A stretch of DNA of 64,000 nt from Burkholderia pyrrocinia (lineage in GTDB: Bacteria; Pseudomonadota; Gammaproteobacteria; Burkholderiales; Burkholderiaceae), in NCBI RefSeq assembly GCF_018417535.1, contig NZ_CP070977.1:806001-870000 (forward strand). The letters are read 5' to 3'. This document shows, in pieces, positions 37,797-48,096 of the stretch. The notes under the pieces were generated by a model, which saw only the letters and a program-made list of their open reading frames with translations, was not told the origin of the DNA and did not search any database. How positions within the stretch are numbered: position 1 is the first letter of the stretch; every line of letters starts with the position of its first letter. The position numbers and the translations under genes are program-made.

Positions 37797-38816
37797 ATGA
37801 GTGAGCCGCAGCCGACTAACGGCGCAGAGACGAATGCCGCAAAACCGGCACCGGCGGGACTGGAATCGCTGGCGGCGGTCGGCAGCCGGCTGGCGCAGCT
37901 TCGGGAGACGAAGGGCTGGACGGTCGACGACGTATCGGCGCGGCTCAAGGTCGCACCGCAGAAGCTTCGGGCGCTCGAGGCCGGCGACATCAGTCATTTG
38001 CCTGGCGCGACGTTCGCGCTCGGTGTCGTGCGCAGCTACGCGAAGATGCTCGGCGTCGACCCGGAACCGTTCGCGCAGGCGCTGCGCCGCGAGCGCGGGG
38101 TGCCGGAAGTCGATCTGTCGATGCCCGCGTCGTCGGGGACGGATCTGCCGCGCGGCCGCGTGTCGATTCCGCTGGGCGGCTCGTCGCGCCACCATCCGTG
38201 GCTGTGGGGAACGGCGATCGTCGTCGTGGCGGTGGTTGCCGTACTGATGTGGCACACTGGCGGCGATTCGTCGAGCCTGCTCGCGCGCTTCAAGGGCGGC
38301 GACACGGAGCATGCGTCGGCTGCGAGCGCACCGGCGGCACCGTCTTCTGTCGTCGAAGAGGCGGCGTCGAACGGCGCGTCGGCCGTAGCCGCCAATGAGG
38401 TTCCGGCTCCGGCCGCGACGTCCGCTGCAGCGACGCAGGCGATTGCGTCCGCCGTGCCGGCGCCCGCGCCCCTGGTCGTGACGGCCGCTGCATCGCAGCC
38501 CGTCGCGGCAACGACGGCGGCGAGTGCCGCTACGCCGGCCGAGCCGGCGAGCGTCGTGGTTGCGGCAGGCCAGTCGATGGTCGAACTGAAGGTCAAGCAG
38601 GATTGCTGGTTCAGCGTGCGCGACAAGAACGGCAAGGAGCTGTTCTCGGCGCTGGTGCGGGCCGGCGAAACGAAGCAGGTCGCCGGCAACGGGCCGTTCA
38701 AGGTCACGATCGGCAACAAGGCAGGCCTCGACGCGGTAGCGTTCGACGGAAAACCTGTCGATCCGGCAAAATATTCGGCAGCGCGGGGTAATGTGGCGCG
38801 GTTCACGTTGCCCTGA
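37797..38816 (+). CDS. rodZ: RodZ-like cell-shape protein
   Basis: This 339-residue protein has a cytoplasmic helix-turn-helix domain (about 28-95, GSRLAQLRETKGWTVDDVSA), a transmembrane helix (about 131-152), an Ala/Pro/Thr-rich periplasmic linker (about 165-255) and a C-terminal beta domain of the DUF4115 type (about 258-339). RodZ links MreB filaments to the elongasome. The position between rlmN and ispG is that of E. coli rodZ. A branched terminator follows. Confidence 0.9.
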   Translation: MSEPQPTNGAETNAAKPAPAGLESLAAVGSRLAQLRETKGWTVDDVSARLKVAPQKLRALEAGDISHLPGATFALGVVRSYAKMLGVDPEPFAQALRRERGVPEVDLSMPASSGTDLPRGRVSIPLGGSSRHHPWLWGTAIVVVAVVAVLMWHTGGDSSSLLARFKGGDTEHASAASAPAAPSSVVEEAASNGASAVAANEVPAPAATSAAATQAIASAVPAPAPLVVTAAASQPVAATTAASAATPAEPASVVVAAGQSMVELKVKQDCWFSVRDKNGKELFSALVRAGETKQVAGNGPFKVTIGNKAGLDAVAFDGKPVDPAKYSAARGNVARFTLP

Positions 38817-38820
38817 CGTC

Positions 38821-38880
38821 AAGCGCCGTGGCGAAGGCCTGTCGTCGGTATCGGCAGGCCGTGAGGGCACGGCGCTTTTT
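38821..38880 (+). terminator. Branched intrinsic terminator after rodZ
   Basis: An outer stem AAGCGCCGTG (38821-38830) pairs with CACGGCGCTT (38868-38877). An inner stem GGCCTG (38836-38841) pairs with CAGGCC (38855-38860). A T run follows. Confidence 0.8.
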
Positions 38881-38928
38881 CAATTCATGCGCCGCGTTGC
38901 GGCGCATTCCGCGTAAATGGATCTATCG

Positions 38929-40236
38929 ATGCAATCCGAAGCTCAATCCCCACGCAGCAGTCAGATTTGTTCAACCGAGCCGGTGTTCGGCGGGCATCAG
39001 CCGCGCCGCGTGTCGCATGCGGTGGATGTCCGCTGGGGCGGGCAGCTCGTGACGATCGGCGGCGCTGCGCCGGTGCGCGTGCAGTCGATGACGAATACCG
39101 ACACGGCCGACGCGATCGGCACCGCGATCCAGATCAAGGAACTCGCGAACGCAGGCTCCGAACTGGTGCGCATCACGGTCAACACGCCCGAGGCGGCGGC
39201 CGCCGTGCCGGCGATCCGCGAGCAGCTCGACCGGATGGGCGTGACCGTGCCGCTCGTCGGCGATTTCCACTACAACGGCCACCTGCTGCTGCGCGACTAC
39301 CCGGGCTGCGCGGAGTCGCTGTCGAAATACCGGATCAACCCCGGCAACGTCGGTCAGGGCGCGAAGCGCGATACGCAGTTCGCGCAGATGATCGAGGCCG
39401 CGGCCAAGTACGACAAGCCGGTGCGGATCGGCGTGAACTGGGGCAGCCTCGACCAGGACCTGCTCGCGCGCATGATGGACGAGAACGGCGCGCGTTCGCA
39501 GCCGTGGGACGCGCAAAGCGTGATGTACGAGGCGCTGATCCAGTCGGCGATCGGCTCGGCCGAGCGTGCGGTCGAGCTGGGTCTCGGCCGCGACCGCATC
39601 GTGCTGTCGTGCAAGGTCAGCGGCGTGCAGGACCTGATCGCCGTGTACCGCGAACTCGGCCGCCGCTGCGGCTTCGCGCTGCACCTTGGGCTGACCGAGG
39701 CCGGCATGGGCTCGAAGGGCATCGTCGCATCGACGGCCGCGCTCGGCGTGCTGCTGCAGGAAGGGATCGGCGACACGATCCGCATCTCGCTGACGCCGGA
39801 ACCGGGCGCGTCGCGCACGGGCGAGGTGATCGTCGGCCAGGAAATCCTCCAGACGATGGGCCTGCGCTCGTTCGCGCCGATGGTGATCGCGTGCCCGGGC
39901 TGCGGCCGTACGACGAGCACGCTGTTCCAGGAACTCGCGATGCAGATCCAGACCTACCTGCGCGAGCAGATGCCGGCTTGGCGCAAGGAGTATCCGGGCG
40001 TCGAGAAGATGAACGTCGCGGTGATGGGCTGCATCGTCAACGGCCCGGGCGAATCGAAGCACGCGAACATCGGCATCAGCCTGCCGGGTTCGGGCGAAAA
40101 CCCGGCCGCGCCCGTCTTCATCGACGGCGAGAAGGTCAAGACGCTGCGCGGCGAGCGGATCGCCGAGGAATTCCAGCAGATCGTCAGCGACTACGTCGCA
40201 CGCAACTATGGCCGCGTCGACGCGGCCGCGAATTAA
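38929..40236 (+). CDS. ispG: 4-hydroxy-3-methylbut-2-enyl diphosphate synthase IspG
   Basis: In this product of about 435 residues, an N-terminal TIM-barrel-like domain ([18 protein letters not shown]) is followed by a C-terminal 4Fe-4S domain with C322, C325 and C368 and the fourth ligand E375 (GCIVNGPGE). It converts MEcPP to HMBPP in the MEP isoprenoid pathway. Two ATGs are possible, 38917 and 38929; I prefer 38929 because known Burkholderia IspG proteins begin MQSEAQSP. No strong ribosome-binding site distinguishes them. Confidence 0.96.
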   Translation: MQSEAQSPRSSQICSTEPVFGGHQPRRVSHAVDVRWGGQLVTIGGAAPVRVQSMTNTDTADAIGTAIQIKELANAGSELVRITVNTPEAAAAVPAIREQLDRMGVTVPLVGDFHYNGHLLLRDYPGCAESLSKYRINPGNVGQGAKRDTQFAQMIEAAAKYDKPVRIGVNWGSLDQDLLARMMDENGARSQPWDAQSVMYEALIQSAIGSAERAVELGLGRDRIVLSCKVSGVQDLIAVYRELGRRCGFALHLGLTEAGMGSKGIVASTAALGVLLQEGIGDTIRISLTPEPGASRTGEVIVGQEILQTMGLRSFAPMVIACPGCGRTTSTLFQELAMQIQTYLREQMPAWRKEYPGVEKMNVAVMGCIVNGPGESKHANIGISLPGSGENPAAPVFIDGEKVKTLRGERIAEEFQQIVSDYVARNYGRVDAAAN

Positions 40237-40252
40237 TTCGTCCACACACACG

Positions 40253-41593
40253 ATGACTGAACAGAAACGCAAGATCGAGAAGCTCACCGGCGTCAAGGGC
40301 ATGAACGACATCCTTCCGCAGGATGCCGGCCTGTGGGAATTCTTCGAAGCCACCGTGAAATCGCTGCTGCGCGCGTACGGCTACCAGAACATCCGCACGC
40401 CGATCGTCGAAAACACGCAGCTCTTCACGCGCGGCATCGGCGAAGTCACGGACATCGTCGAGAAGGAGATGTACAGCTTCACCGACGCGCTGAACGGCGA
40501 GAACCTGACGATGCGCCCGGAAAACACCGCGGCCGTCGTGCGTGCGTCGATCGAGCACAACATGCTGTACGACGGCCCGAAGCGCCTGTGGTACATCGGC
40601 CCGATGTTCCGTCACGAGCGTCCGCAGCGCGGCCGCTACCGCCAGTTCCACCAGGTCGGCGTCGAGGCGCTCGGCTTCGCGGGCCCCGATGCGGATGCCG
40701 AGATCATCATGATGTGCCAGCGCCTGTGGGATGACCTCGGCCTGACCGGCATCAAGCTCGAGATCAACTCGCTCGGCCTCGCCGAAGAGCGCGCCGCGCA
40801 CCGCGTCGAACTGATCAAGTACCTCGAGCAGTTCGTCGACATGCTCGACGAGGATGCGAAGCGCCGCCTGTATACGAACCCGCTGCGCGTGCTCGACACG
40901 AAGAATCCCGCGCTGCAGGAGATCGCGCAGAACGCGCCGAAGCTGATCGACTTCCTCGGCGACGAATCGCGCGCGCACTTCGAAGGGCTGCAGCGCCTGC
41001 TGCTCGCGAACAACATTCCGTTCAAGATCAACCCGCGTCTCGTGCGCGGCCTCGACTACTACAACCTGACCGTGTTCGAGTGGGTGACCGACAAGCTCGG
41101 CGCGCAGGGCACGGTCGCGGCCGGCGGCCGCTACGATCCGCTGATCGAGCAGCTCGGCGGCAAGCCGACCGCCGCGTGCGGCTGGGCGATGGGCATCGAG
41201 CGTATCCTCGAGCTGCTGAAGGAAGAGGATCTGGCGCCGGAGCAGGAAGGTGTCGACGTGTATGTCGTGCACCAGGGCGAGACTGCGCGCGAACAGGCGT
41301 TCATCGCGGCCGAGCGTCTGCGCGACACGGGCCTCGACGTGATCTTCCACTGCAGCGCCGACGGCGCGCCGGCGAGCTTCAAGTCGCAGATGAAGCGGGC
41401 CGATGCAAGCGGCGCGGCATTCGCGGTGATCTTCGGCGAAGAAGAGGTCGCGAACGGCACGGTGGGCGTGAAAGCGCTGCGCGGTGCGGGTGAAGAAGGG
41501 GAAAAGAACGTTCAGCAGACCGTACCGGTCGAAAGCTTGACCGAATTCCTAATCAATGCGATGGTTGCATCCGCCGAAGACGGCGACGACTGA
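40253..41593 (+). CDS. hisS: Histidyl-tRNA synthetase
   Basis: This 446-residue class II synthetase has motif 2 in [16 protein letters not shown], histidine-specific [13 protein letters not shown] and motif 3 near [11 protein letters not shown]. It attaches histidine to tRNA-His in the cytoplasm. It starts 16 bp after ispG, so the two share a transcript. The start at 40253 ([13 protein letters not shown]) fits family length. Confidence 0.97.
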   Translation: MTEQKRKIEKLTGVKGMNDILPQDAGLWEFFEATVKSLLRAYGYQNIRTPIVENTQLFTRGIGEVTDIVEKEMYSFTDALNGENLTMRPENTAAVVRASIEHNMLYDGPKRLWYIGPMFRHERPQRGRYRQFHQVGVEALGFAGPDADAEIIMMCQRLWDDLGLTGIKLEINSLGLAEERAAHRVELIKYLEQFVDMLDEDAKRRLYTNPLRVLDTKNPALQEIAQNAPKLIDFLGDESRAHFEGLQRLLLANNIPFKINPRLVRGLDYYNLTVFEWVTDKLGAQGTVAAGGRYDPLIEQLGGKPTAACGWAMGIERILELLKEEDLAPEQEGVDVYVVHQGETAREQAFIAAERLRDTGLDVIFHCSADGAPASFKSQMKRADASGAAFAVIFGEEEVANGTVGVKALRGAGEEGEKNVQQTVPVESLTEFLINAMVASAEDGDD

Positions 41594-41648
41594 TCGCGCT
41601 GGCATTCGCTCGACTAGAACGGCTTGAACAGGAAGGAATCGCTCGCCG

Positions 41649-42278
41649 ATGAGTTACCACGACGAACAAGAATCGATTGAAAGTCTCAAGGCGTGGTGGG
41701 CCCGCTGGGGCAACCTCACCACGTGGATCGTGCTCGCGGCGCTCGTCGTCGCGGCCGGTTTCAACGGCTGGAACTACTGGCAGCGCCGTCAGGCCGCCGA
41801 GGCGTCCGGGCTGTACGAGCAGGTCCAGAAGGCCGCCGCCGCGAACGACAAGGCGACGATGGCCCGCGCGGCCGCCGACATGGAAGACAAGTTCGGCAGC
41901 ACGCCGTATGCGCAGATGACGGCGCTCGCGGCCGCGAAGGTGCTGTACGCGGCCGGCGACGCCGCAGGTGCGAAGACGCAACTGCAATGGGCCGTCGATC
42001 ACGCCAAGGATGACGAGTACAAGCAGATCGCGAAGCTGCGTCTGGCGTCGCTGCTGCTCGACGAGAAGGCATACGACGCGGGCCTCGCGCTGCTGTCGGG
42101 TACGCCGCTCGATGCATTCAAGGGCCTCGTGGCCGATCGCCGCGGCGATCTGCTTGCCGCGCAAGGCAAGACCGACGACGCGCGCGCCGCTTACAAGCTC
42201 GCGCTCGACGGCCTGTCGAAGGACGACCAGTCCGCGCGCCAGCTCGTGCAGTTCAAGCTGGACGCGCTCGGCGGCTGA
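41649..42278 (+). CDS. yfgM: YfgM-like tetratricopeptide membrane protein
   Basis: This 209-residue protein has a short cytoplasmic start (MSYHDEQESIESLKAWW), one transmembrane helix (about 23-45, WIVLAALVVAAGFNGWNYW) and TPR-like helical repeats (YGQ-type, LAAAKVLYAAGDAAGAKTQL). E. coli YfgM is an inner-membrane ancillary protein of the SecYEG/PpiD translocon. The position between hisS and bamB supports the assignment. Length is close to the family average (about 206). Confidence 0.92.
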   Translation: MSYHDEQESIESLKAWWARWGNLTTWIVLAALVVAAGFNGWNYWQRRQAAEASGLYEQVQKAAAANDKATMARAAADMEDKFGSTPYAQMTALAAAKVLYAAGDAAGAKTQLQWAVDHAKDDEYKQIAKLRLASLLLDEKAYDAGLALLSGTPLDAFKGLVADRRGDLLAAQGKTDDARAAYKLALDGLSKDDQSARQLVQFKLDALGG

Positions 42279-42319
42279 ACCCCGGCCCCCTCAACCTCTT
42301 AACTCTGCTTCGCTAACCG

Positions 42320-43465
42320 ATGAATTTGCTGAAACGTTACGCTGTGCCCGTTGCCTGCGCGGCGGCTGTCCTGGCATTGGCGGCCTGCTCGTCGTCGAAG
42401 GATGCGCGCCGCGTGCCGACGCCGCTCACCGAGTTCAAGCCCGTGATGGACGTGCAACAGGTCTGGAAGGCAAGCGTCGGCAAGGGCGGACGCTACCTGT
42501 TCTCGCCGGTGGCCGTGGGCGACGCCGTCTACGCGGCGGGTGAAAACGGTTCGGTCGAGAAGATCGACGCGAAGACGGGCCAGTCGATCTGGCGCTCGAA
42601 GGTCGGTTCGGACCTGTCGGCCGGTGTCGGCAGCGACGGCAACCTGACCGCGGTCGGCGCGCTGAAGGGCGGCGTGTTCGTGCTGGGCCCGGACGGGAAG
42701 CAACTGTGGAAGACCAGCGTACAGGGCGAGATCTTCTCGCCGCCGCTCGTCGGCAACGGCCTCGTGGTCGTCCGCACGATCGACGGCCAGGTGATCGCGT
42801 TCAACGCGCAGACGGGCGAGCAGAAGTGGAACTACCGTAACCGCGCGGTGCCGCTGAACCTGCGTGTGTCGGCCGGCATGACGTTCGCGGGCGACGCGGC
42901 GGTGCTGGCGGGCTTCCCGGGCGGCGGTCTCGTCGCGATCAACCTGCAGACGGGCGAGCCGTTCTGGCAGACGCCCGTGTCGTTCCCGAAGGGCGTGACC
43001 GAGGTCGAGCGCATCAACGACGTCAGCGGTCCGCCGACGCTCGTGGGCGCCGAAGCCTGCGCGGTGACGTTCCAGGGTCAGCTTGGCTGCTTCGATGCGA
43101 ACTCGGGCCGCCCGCTGTGGGAAAAGGCGTTCTCGAGCCGCAGCGGCCTTGCACAGGACGATTCGGTGGTCGCCGGCGGCGACGACTGGTCGGTCGTGAC
43201 CGCGTACGACGCGGCCTCGGGCAACCAGCTGTGGCGCAACGACAAGCTGAAGAGTCGTGACGTCGGCGTGCCGTACCTGCTCGGGCATGCGGTCGTGATG
43301 GGCGACTACCAGGGCTTCGTGCACTTCCTGTCGCGCGAAGACGGCAGCTTCATCGCGCGGATGAAGACCGACGGCAGCGCGATTACGGCGGCGCCGGTCC
43401 TCGCGGGCAACACGCTCGTCGTGCAGACGAAGGACGGCGGCCTGTACGGGTTCCGTCCGCGCTGA
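42320..43465 (+). CDS. bamB: Outer-membrane assembly lipoprotein BamB
   Basis: This 381-residue lipoprotein has a signal peptide ending AVLALAACSSS and then a WD40/PQQ-type beta propeller with repeated AxxG-x-xW patterns (YAAGENGSVEKIDAKTG, VIAFNAQTGEQKWNY). BamB is part of the BamABCDE machine that folds beta-barrel proteins into the outer membrane. It sits between yfgM and der as in E. coli. bamD also lies in this window at about 61 kb. Confidence 0.95.
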   Translation: MNLLKRYAVPVACAAAVLALAACSSSKDARRVPTPLTEFKPVMDVQQVWKASVGKGGRYLFSPVAVGDAVYAAGENGSVEKIDAKTGQSIWRSKVGSDLSAGVGSDGNLTAVGALKGGVFVLGPDGKQLWKTSVQGEIFSPPLVGNGLVVVRTIDGQVIAFNAQTGEQKWNYRNRAVPLNLRVSAGMTFAGDAAVLAGFPGGGLVAINLQTGEPFWQTPVSFPKGVTEVERINDVSGPPTLVGAEACAVTFQGQLGCFDANSGRPLWEKAFSSRSGLAQDDSVVAGGDDWSVVTAYDAASGNQLWRNDKLKSRDVGVPYLLGHAVVMGDYQGFVHFLSREDGSFIARMKTDGSAITAAPVLAGNTLVVQTKDGGLYGFRPR

Positions 43466-43534
43466 CGCGCAGGAAACATGCGCAGCCGCGGCGCGGCGGG
43501 CTTGTCCCGCGCGCCCCGGCCGCGCGACATGAAG

Positions 43535-43555
43535 GCGGCCGGTGTTCCCGGCCGC
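43535..43555 (+). terminator. Hairpin between bamB and der
   Basis: GCGGCCGG and its complement with a 5-nt loop, 70 bp after the bamB stop, without a good T run. Weak terminator candidate. The rest of 43466-43712 shows no gene. Confidence 0.4.
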
Positions 43556-43712
43556 TCGGTATTTGAAAGGCAGTTCGAGACGAAAGACGACGGCGCGCGA
43601 CGCGCGCCCGGCGCGCGCATCCGGCGCGGCGCGAATTCGTGATATTTTCATTCAGCGCAGCCGCCCGCAGCAGCGGGCCTCCCGCTGCTGCGCTTCACCG
43701 TAGAAAACACAG

Positions 43713-45050
43713 ATGAAACCGGTCATTGCCCTCGTTGGGCGCCCCAATGTGGGGAAATCCACGCTGTTCAACCGGCTCACGCGCTCGCGCGATGCGCTGG
43801 TCGCCGACTTGCCAGGCCTGACGCGCGATCGCCATTACGGCGAAGGGCGCGTCGGCGAACGGCCGTACCTGGTCGTCGATACGGGCGGCTTCGAACCCGT
43901 CGCGAAGGACGGCATCCTGCACGAGATGGCGCGCCAGACGCGGCAGGCGGTCGAGGAAGCCGACGTCGTCGTGTTCATCGTCGACGGCCGCAACGGGCTC
44001 GCGCCGCAGGACAAGTCGATTGCCGACTACCTGCGCAAGACCGGCCGGCCGATCTTCCTCGTCGTCAACAAGGCCGAGGGGATGAAGTACACGGCGGTCG
44101 CGACGGACTTCTACGAGCTCGGGCTCGGCGATCCGCGCGCGATCTCGGCCGCGCACGGCGACGGCGTCACCGACATGATCAACGAGGCGCTGGACGTCGC
44201 GTACGCGGACCAGCCGGAAGAGGAAGACGACAACGACCCGTCGCGCGGCATCAAGATCGCGATCGTCGGCCGTCCGAACGTCGGCAAGTCGACGCTCGTG
44301 AACGCGCTGATCGGCGAGGACCGCGTGATCGCGTTCGACATGCCGGGCACGACGCGCGACTCGATCTACGTCGACTTCGAGCGTAACGGCAAGAAATATA
44401 CGCTGATCGACACGGCCGGCCTGCGGCGTCGCGGCAAGGTGTTCGAAGCGATCGAGAAGTTTTCGGTCGTGAAGACGCTGCAGTCGATCTCCGATGCGAA
44501 CGTCGTCATTCTTCTGCTGGATGCGCAGCAGGACATTTCCGACCAGGACGCGCACATCGCCGGCTTCGTCGTCGAGCAGGGCCGCGCGCTCGTGATCGGC
44601 GTCAACAAGTGGGACGGGCTCGACGAGCACGCGCGCGATCGCGCGAAAGCGGATTTGACCCGCAAGCTGAAATTCCTCGACTTCGCGAAATCGCACTTCA
44701 TTTCGGCCGCGAAGAAGACGGGCATCGGCACGCTGATGCGCTCGGTCGACGACGCGTACGCGGCGGCGATGGCGAAGCTGCCGACGCCGAAGCTCACGCG
44801 CGCGCTGATCGAGGCCGTCGAGTTCCAGCAGCCGCGCCGTCGCGGCCCGGTGCGTCCGAAGCTGCGCTACGCGCACCAGGGCGGCCAGAATCCGCCGATC
44901 ATCGTCATCCACGGCAACGCGCTCGACGCCGTGACGGAAACGTACAAGCGCTACCTGGAAAACCGGTTCCGCGAAACTTTCTCGCTGACCGGGACTCCAT
45001 TGCGCATAGAGTTCCGTTCGTCGAACAACCCGTACGCGGACAAGGGCTGA
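43713..45050 (+). CDS. der: Ribosome biogenesis GTPase Der (EngA)
   Basis: This 445-residue protein has two consecutive GTPase domains, each with the P-loop GRPNVGKS (residues 9-16 and 186-193), and a C-terminal KH-like domain that binds RNA (about 355-445). It is essential for 50S subunit assembly. The length is typical. It follows bamB and precedes hfq. Confidence 0.97.
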   Translation: MKPVIALVGRPNVGKSTLFNRLTRSRDALVADLPGLTRDRHYGEGRVGERPYLVVDTGGFEPVAKDGILHEMARQTRQAVEEADVVVFIVDGRNGLAPQDKSIADYLRKTGRPIFLVVNKAEGMKYTAVATDFYELGLGDPRAISAAHGDGVTDMINEALDVAYADQPEEEDDNDPSRGIKIAIVGRPNVGKSTLVNALIGEDRVIAFDMPGTTRDSIYVDFERNGKKYTLIDTAGLRRRGKVFEAIEKFSVVKTLQSISDANVVILLLDAQQDISDQDAHIAGFVVEQGRALVIGVNKWDGLDEHARDRAKADLTRKLKFLDFAKSHFISAAKKTGIGTLMRSVDDAYAAAMAKLPTPKLTRALIEAVEFQQPRRRGPVRPKLRYAHQGGQNPPIIVIHGNALDAVTETYKRYLENRFRETFSLTGTPLRIEFRSSNNPYADKG

Positions 45051-45080
45051 AGCACGCCTGTTACACGTGTCCCGCAAGGG

Positions 45081-45131
45081 ATAGGCCGCAAGGCCTATGC
45101 CCCGGGCGGGGCAGGCAAAATCGGCTATAGT
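45081..45131 (+). promoter_or_regulatory. Leader hairpin and putative hfq promoter
   Basis: An ATAGGCC-4 nt-GGCCTAT inverted repeat at 45081-45098 is followed by TATAGT at 45126-45131, a good -10 hexamer 75 bp before the hfq start. No clear -35 is seen. The hairpin may end the der transcript or stand near the promoter start. Confidence 0.45.
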
Positions 45132-45205
45132 GTAGCGATTGGCGCCGGATCTCTTTTTCTTCGCCGCCAATTCAGATCAACCTGCAAAAAAAGATGGAGT
45201 ACGCC

Positions 45206-45445
45206 ATGAGCAACAAAGGGCAATTGTTACAAGACCCGTTTTTGAACGCACTGCGCAAAGAGCACGTTCCCGTTTCGATCTACCTCGTCAACGGCATCAA
45301 GCTTCAAGGGAACATTGAATCGTTCGACCAGTACGTCGTGTTGCTCCGTAATACGGTGACCCAGATGGTCTACAAGCACGCCATCTCGACGGTCGTGCCG
45401 GCGCGCCCGGTGAATTTCCACCCGGACGCGGAAGCTACGTCCTAA
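45206..45445 (+). CDS. hfq: RNA chaperone Hfq
   Basis: This 79-residue Sm-like protein contains the Sm1 region ([19 protein letters not shown]) and the Sm2 YKHAISTV motif. It forms hexamers that pair small RNAs with mRNAs. GGAG at 45196-45199 fits the ATG at 45206; an upstream in-frame ATG at 45194 overlaps that site and is unlikely. The order hfq-hflX-hflK-hflC is conserved. Confidence 0.97.
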   Translation: MSNKGQLLQDPFLNALRKEHVPVSIYLVNGIKLQGNIESFDQYVVLLRNTVTQMVYKHAISTVVPARPVNFHPDAEATS

Positions 45446-45502
45446 CCTATCGCAGCGGCCGGCATCCGGTCGCCGCGAGCGACCGATGCCAGCCGCCTTA
45501 TC

Positions 45503-46693
45503 TTGACACCCGATAATTTGATCAACGCAGCGCTCGTCGGCATCGATTTCGGCAAGACCGATTTCGAGGCCAGTCTCGAAGAACTCAGTCTTCTCGCCTC
45601 CAGCGCGGGGGCCCATCCCGCCGTCACCCTCACAGGTCGTCGCGCCAGTCCCGATGCCGCGATGTTCATCGGCAGCGGCAAAGCCGATGAACTGCGGCTC
45701 GCCTGCGACGCTCACAACGTCGAAATCGTCATCTTCAACCACGCACTGGCGCCGGCCCAGCAACGCAATCTGGAGCGGGCACTTAACAGGCGGGTCATCG
45801 ATCGCACGAGCCTCATCCTCGACATCTTTGCGCAGCGCGCCCGCAGCCACGAAGGCAAGCTGCAGGTCGAACTCGCGCAGCTTCAATACCTGTCGACGCG
45901 GCTCATTCGTGCATGGACCCACCTCGAACGGCAGAAGGGTGGTATCGGCCTGCGCGGCCCCGGCGAAACCCAGCTCGAAACCGACCGCCGGCTGATCGGC
46001 GAGCGCATCAAGATGCTGAAGTCGCGGCTCGACCGGCTGCGCCGGCAACACAGCACGCAACGCCGGCAGCGCGCGCGCAGCGGCACGATGTCCGTGTCGC
46101 TCGTCGGCTATACGAACGCGGGCAAGTCGACGCTGTTCAATGCGCTGACGAAAGCGCAGGCCTACGCGGCCGACCAGTTGTTCGCCACGCTCGATACGAC
46201 GTCGCGGCGCGTGTACCTCGGCGACGAGGTCGGCCAGATCGTCGTGTCGGATACGGTCGGGTTCATCCGCGAGCTGCCTCACCAGCTCGTCGCGGCGTTC
46301 CGCGCGACCCTCGAGGAAACGATCCACGCGGATTTGCTGCTGCACGTGGTCGATGCGTCGAGCGCGGTCAGGCTCGAGCAGATCGAGCAGGTCAACGGCG
46401 TGTTGCACGAGATCGGCGCGGACACGATCCGGCAGGTGCTGGTGTTCAACAAGATCGACGCGGTGCCCGAACTGGCGGCCCGCGGCGACGCGGTCGAGCG
46501 GGACGAGTATGGTAATATTTCGCGCGTCTTTTTGAGCGCGCGCACCGGTCAGGGTCTTGACGCGTTGCGTGCCGCCATCGCCGAGATCGCCACCGCGGAA
46601 CACCTTTCGAGCGCGACGTTACTCAACGGCGCGCTCGACGGCGCGTCCGCGGAACCACACGAAGACCACACGATTTCCGAACACGGGCGCTAA
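45503..46693 (+). CDS. hflX: Ribosome-associated GTPase HflX
   Basis: This 396-residue protein starts with TTG at 45503, since no earlier ATG or GTG fits and the sequence from there (NLINAALVGIDFGKTDFEA) is the normal HflX start. The N-terminal nucleotide-binding domain is followed by a coiled coil and the GTPase domain with P-loop GYTNAGKS at 202-209. HflX splits stalled or stressed ribosomes. It is 57 bp after hfq on the same strand. Confidence 0.94.
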   Translation: MTPDNLINAALVGIDFGKTDFEASLEELSLLASSAGAHPAVTLTGRRASPDAAMFIGSGKADELRLACDAHNVEIVIFNHALAPAQQRNLERALNRRVIDRTSLILDIFAQRARSHEGKLQVELAQLQYLSTRLIRAWTHLERQKGGIGLRGPGETQLETDRRLIGERIKMLKSRLDRLRRQHSTQRRQRARSGTMSVSLVGYTNAGKSTLFNALTKAQAYAADQLFATLDTTSRRVYLGDEVGQIVVSDTVGFIRELPHQLVAAFRATLEETIHADLLLHVVDASSAVRLEQIEQVNGVLHEIGADTIRQVLVFNKIDAVPELAARGDAVERDEYGNISRVFLSARTGQGLDALRAAIAEIATAEHLSSATLLNGALDGASAEPHEDHTISEHGR

Positions 46694-46740
46694 CCGGTCC
46701 CGGCCGGTTCGCCGGCGTCTTATCTGGTGAACAAACTCTG

Positions 46741-48081
46741 GTGAACGAATACAACAAGCGGAGTACCTGGCGGCGGATGCGCGCCTTGCTGTCGATCAAC
46801 GATCCCCGCTGGGGACGCGGCGAAGGCAATGGCAAAGACGGATCCCGACCCCGCGCGAACGAATCGAAGCGTCCGCAAGGCGGCGACGGCGATGGTCCGC
46901 CCGATCTCGACGAGATGTGGCGCAACTTCAACCGACGCCTGAGCGGCCTTTTCGGCGGCAAGGGCGGCAACGGCTTCCGTCCTGACAACGGCCGGGCCGC
47001 GCGGGTCGGCGTGGGCATCGTGATCGGCGTGCTGGTCGCGGTCTACGCGGGCAGCGGGCTGTTCGTCGTACAGGACGGCCAGACGGGCGTCGTGCTGCAG
47101 CTCGGCAAGCTGTCGGGCACGGTCGGCCAGGGCGTGCACTGGCGCGCGCCGTATCCGTTTGCGTCGCACGAGATCGTCGACACGTCGCAGGTCCGCTCGA
47201 TCGAGATCGGCCGCAACAATGTCGTGCGTCTCGCGAACGTGAAGGAAGCGGCGATGCTGACGCGCGATGCCGACATCGTCGACGTGCGCTTCATCGTCCA
47301 GTACCGGATCCGTTCCGCAACCGATTACCTGTTCCGCAGCGTCGATCCCGAGCGCAGCGTGTCGCAGGCCGCGCAGGCCGCGGTGCGTGCGATCGTCGGT
47401 ACGCGCAGCGCAGCCGATGTGCTGAACCAGGACCGCGACGCGCTGCGCGAGCAGCTTTCCGCCGCCATCCAGCGCGATCTCGACCGCTACCAGTCGGGGC
47501 TCGAGGTAACGGCCGTCACGATGCAGAGCGTCGCGGCGCCGGAGCAGACGCAGGCCGCCTACGGTGAAGTCGCGAAGGCGCGCGACGAGCGCGAGGCCGC
47601 GAAGCGCGCCGCGCAGGCGTACGCAAGCGACCTGCTGCCGAAGGCGCAGGGCGATGCCGCGAAGCTCGTCGACGAAGCGAAGGCCTATTCCGATCGCGTG
47701 GTCACGCAAGCCGAAGGCGATGCCGATCGCTTCAAGCAGGTCTACGCGCAGTACTCGAAGGCGCCGGCGGTGATCCGCGAGCGCATGTACCTCGAGACGA
47801 TGCAGGAAATCTATTCGAACGCGACGAAGGTGTTCGTCGGCAACAAGGGCGGCAACAGCGTCGTCTATCTGCCGCTCGACAAGCTCGTCGAGCAGGGGCG
47901 GCAAAACGCCGCGACGTCGACCGGTGCAACCGCGCCCGATGCGGCGTCGGCACCGGCGGCCGTTGCGCCGGCGGCGGCCGTACCCGCGAGCGCGGCACCG
48001 GCCGCCGCGGCATCCGGCAGCGACGTGCTGCGATCGCGCGAAGCGTTCCGCAGCCGGTCGCGTGAAGACGATCTGAAGTAA
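46741..48081 (+). CDS. hflK: HflK, SPFH-family regulator of FtsH
   Basis: This 446-residue membrane protein starts at the GTG at 46741. It has a Gly/Asp-rich N-terminus, one transmembrane helix (about 85-108), the SPFH/band-7 domain (about 110-300) and an Ala-rich tail. With HflC it forms a large complex that surrounds the FtsH protease and controls which membrane proteins it degrades. The start is chosen by homology; the next in-frame ATG at 46777 is possible. Confidence 0.94.
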   Translation: MNEYNKRSTWRRMRALLSINDPRWGRGEGNGKDGSRPRANESKRPQGGDGDGPPDLDEMWRNFNRRLSGLFGGKGGNGFRPDNGRAARVGVGIVIGVLVAVYAGSGLFVVQDGQTGVVLQLGKLSGTVGQGVHWRAPYPFASHEIVDTSQVRSIEIGRNNVVRLANVKEAAMLTRDADIVDVRFIVQYRIRSATDYLFRSVDPERSVSQAAQAAVRAIVGTRSAADVLNQDRDALREQLSAAIQRDLDRYQSGLEVTAVTMQSVAAPEQTQAAYGEVAKARDEREAAKRAAQAYASDLLPKAQGDAAKLVDEAKAYSDRVVTQAEGDADRFKQVYAQYSKAPAVIRERMYLETMQEIYSNATKVFVGNKGGNSVVYLPLDKLVEQGRQNAATSTGATAPDAASAPAAVAPAAAVPASAAPAAAASGSDVLRSREAFRSRSREDDLK

Positions 48082-48096
48082 CGGGGAGCGCAGAAC

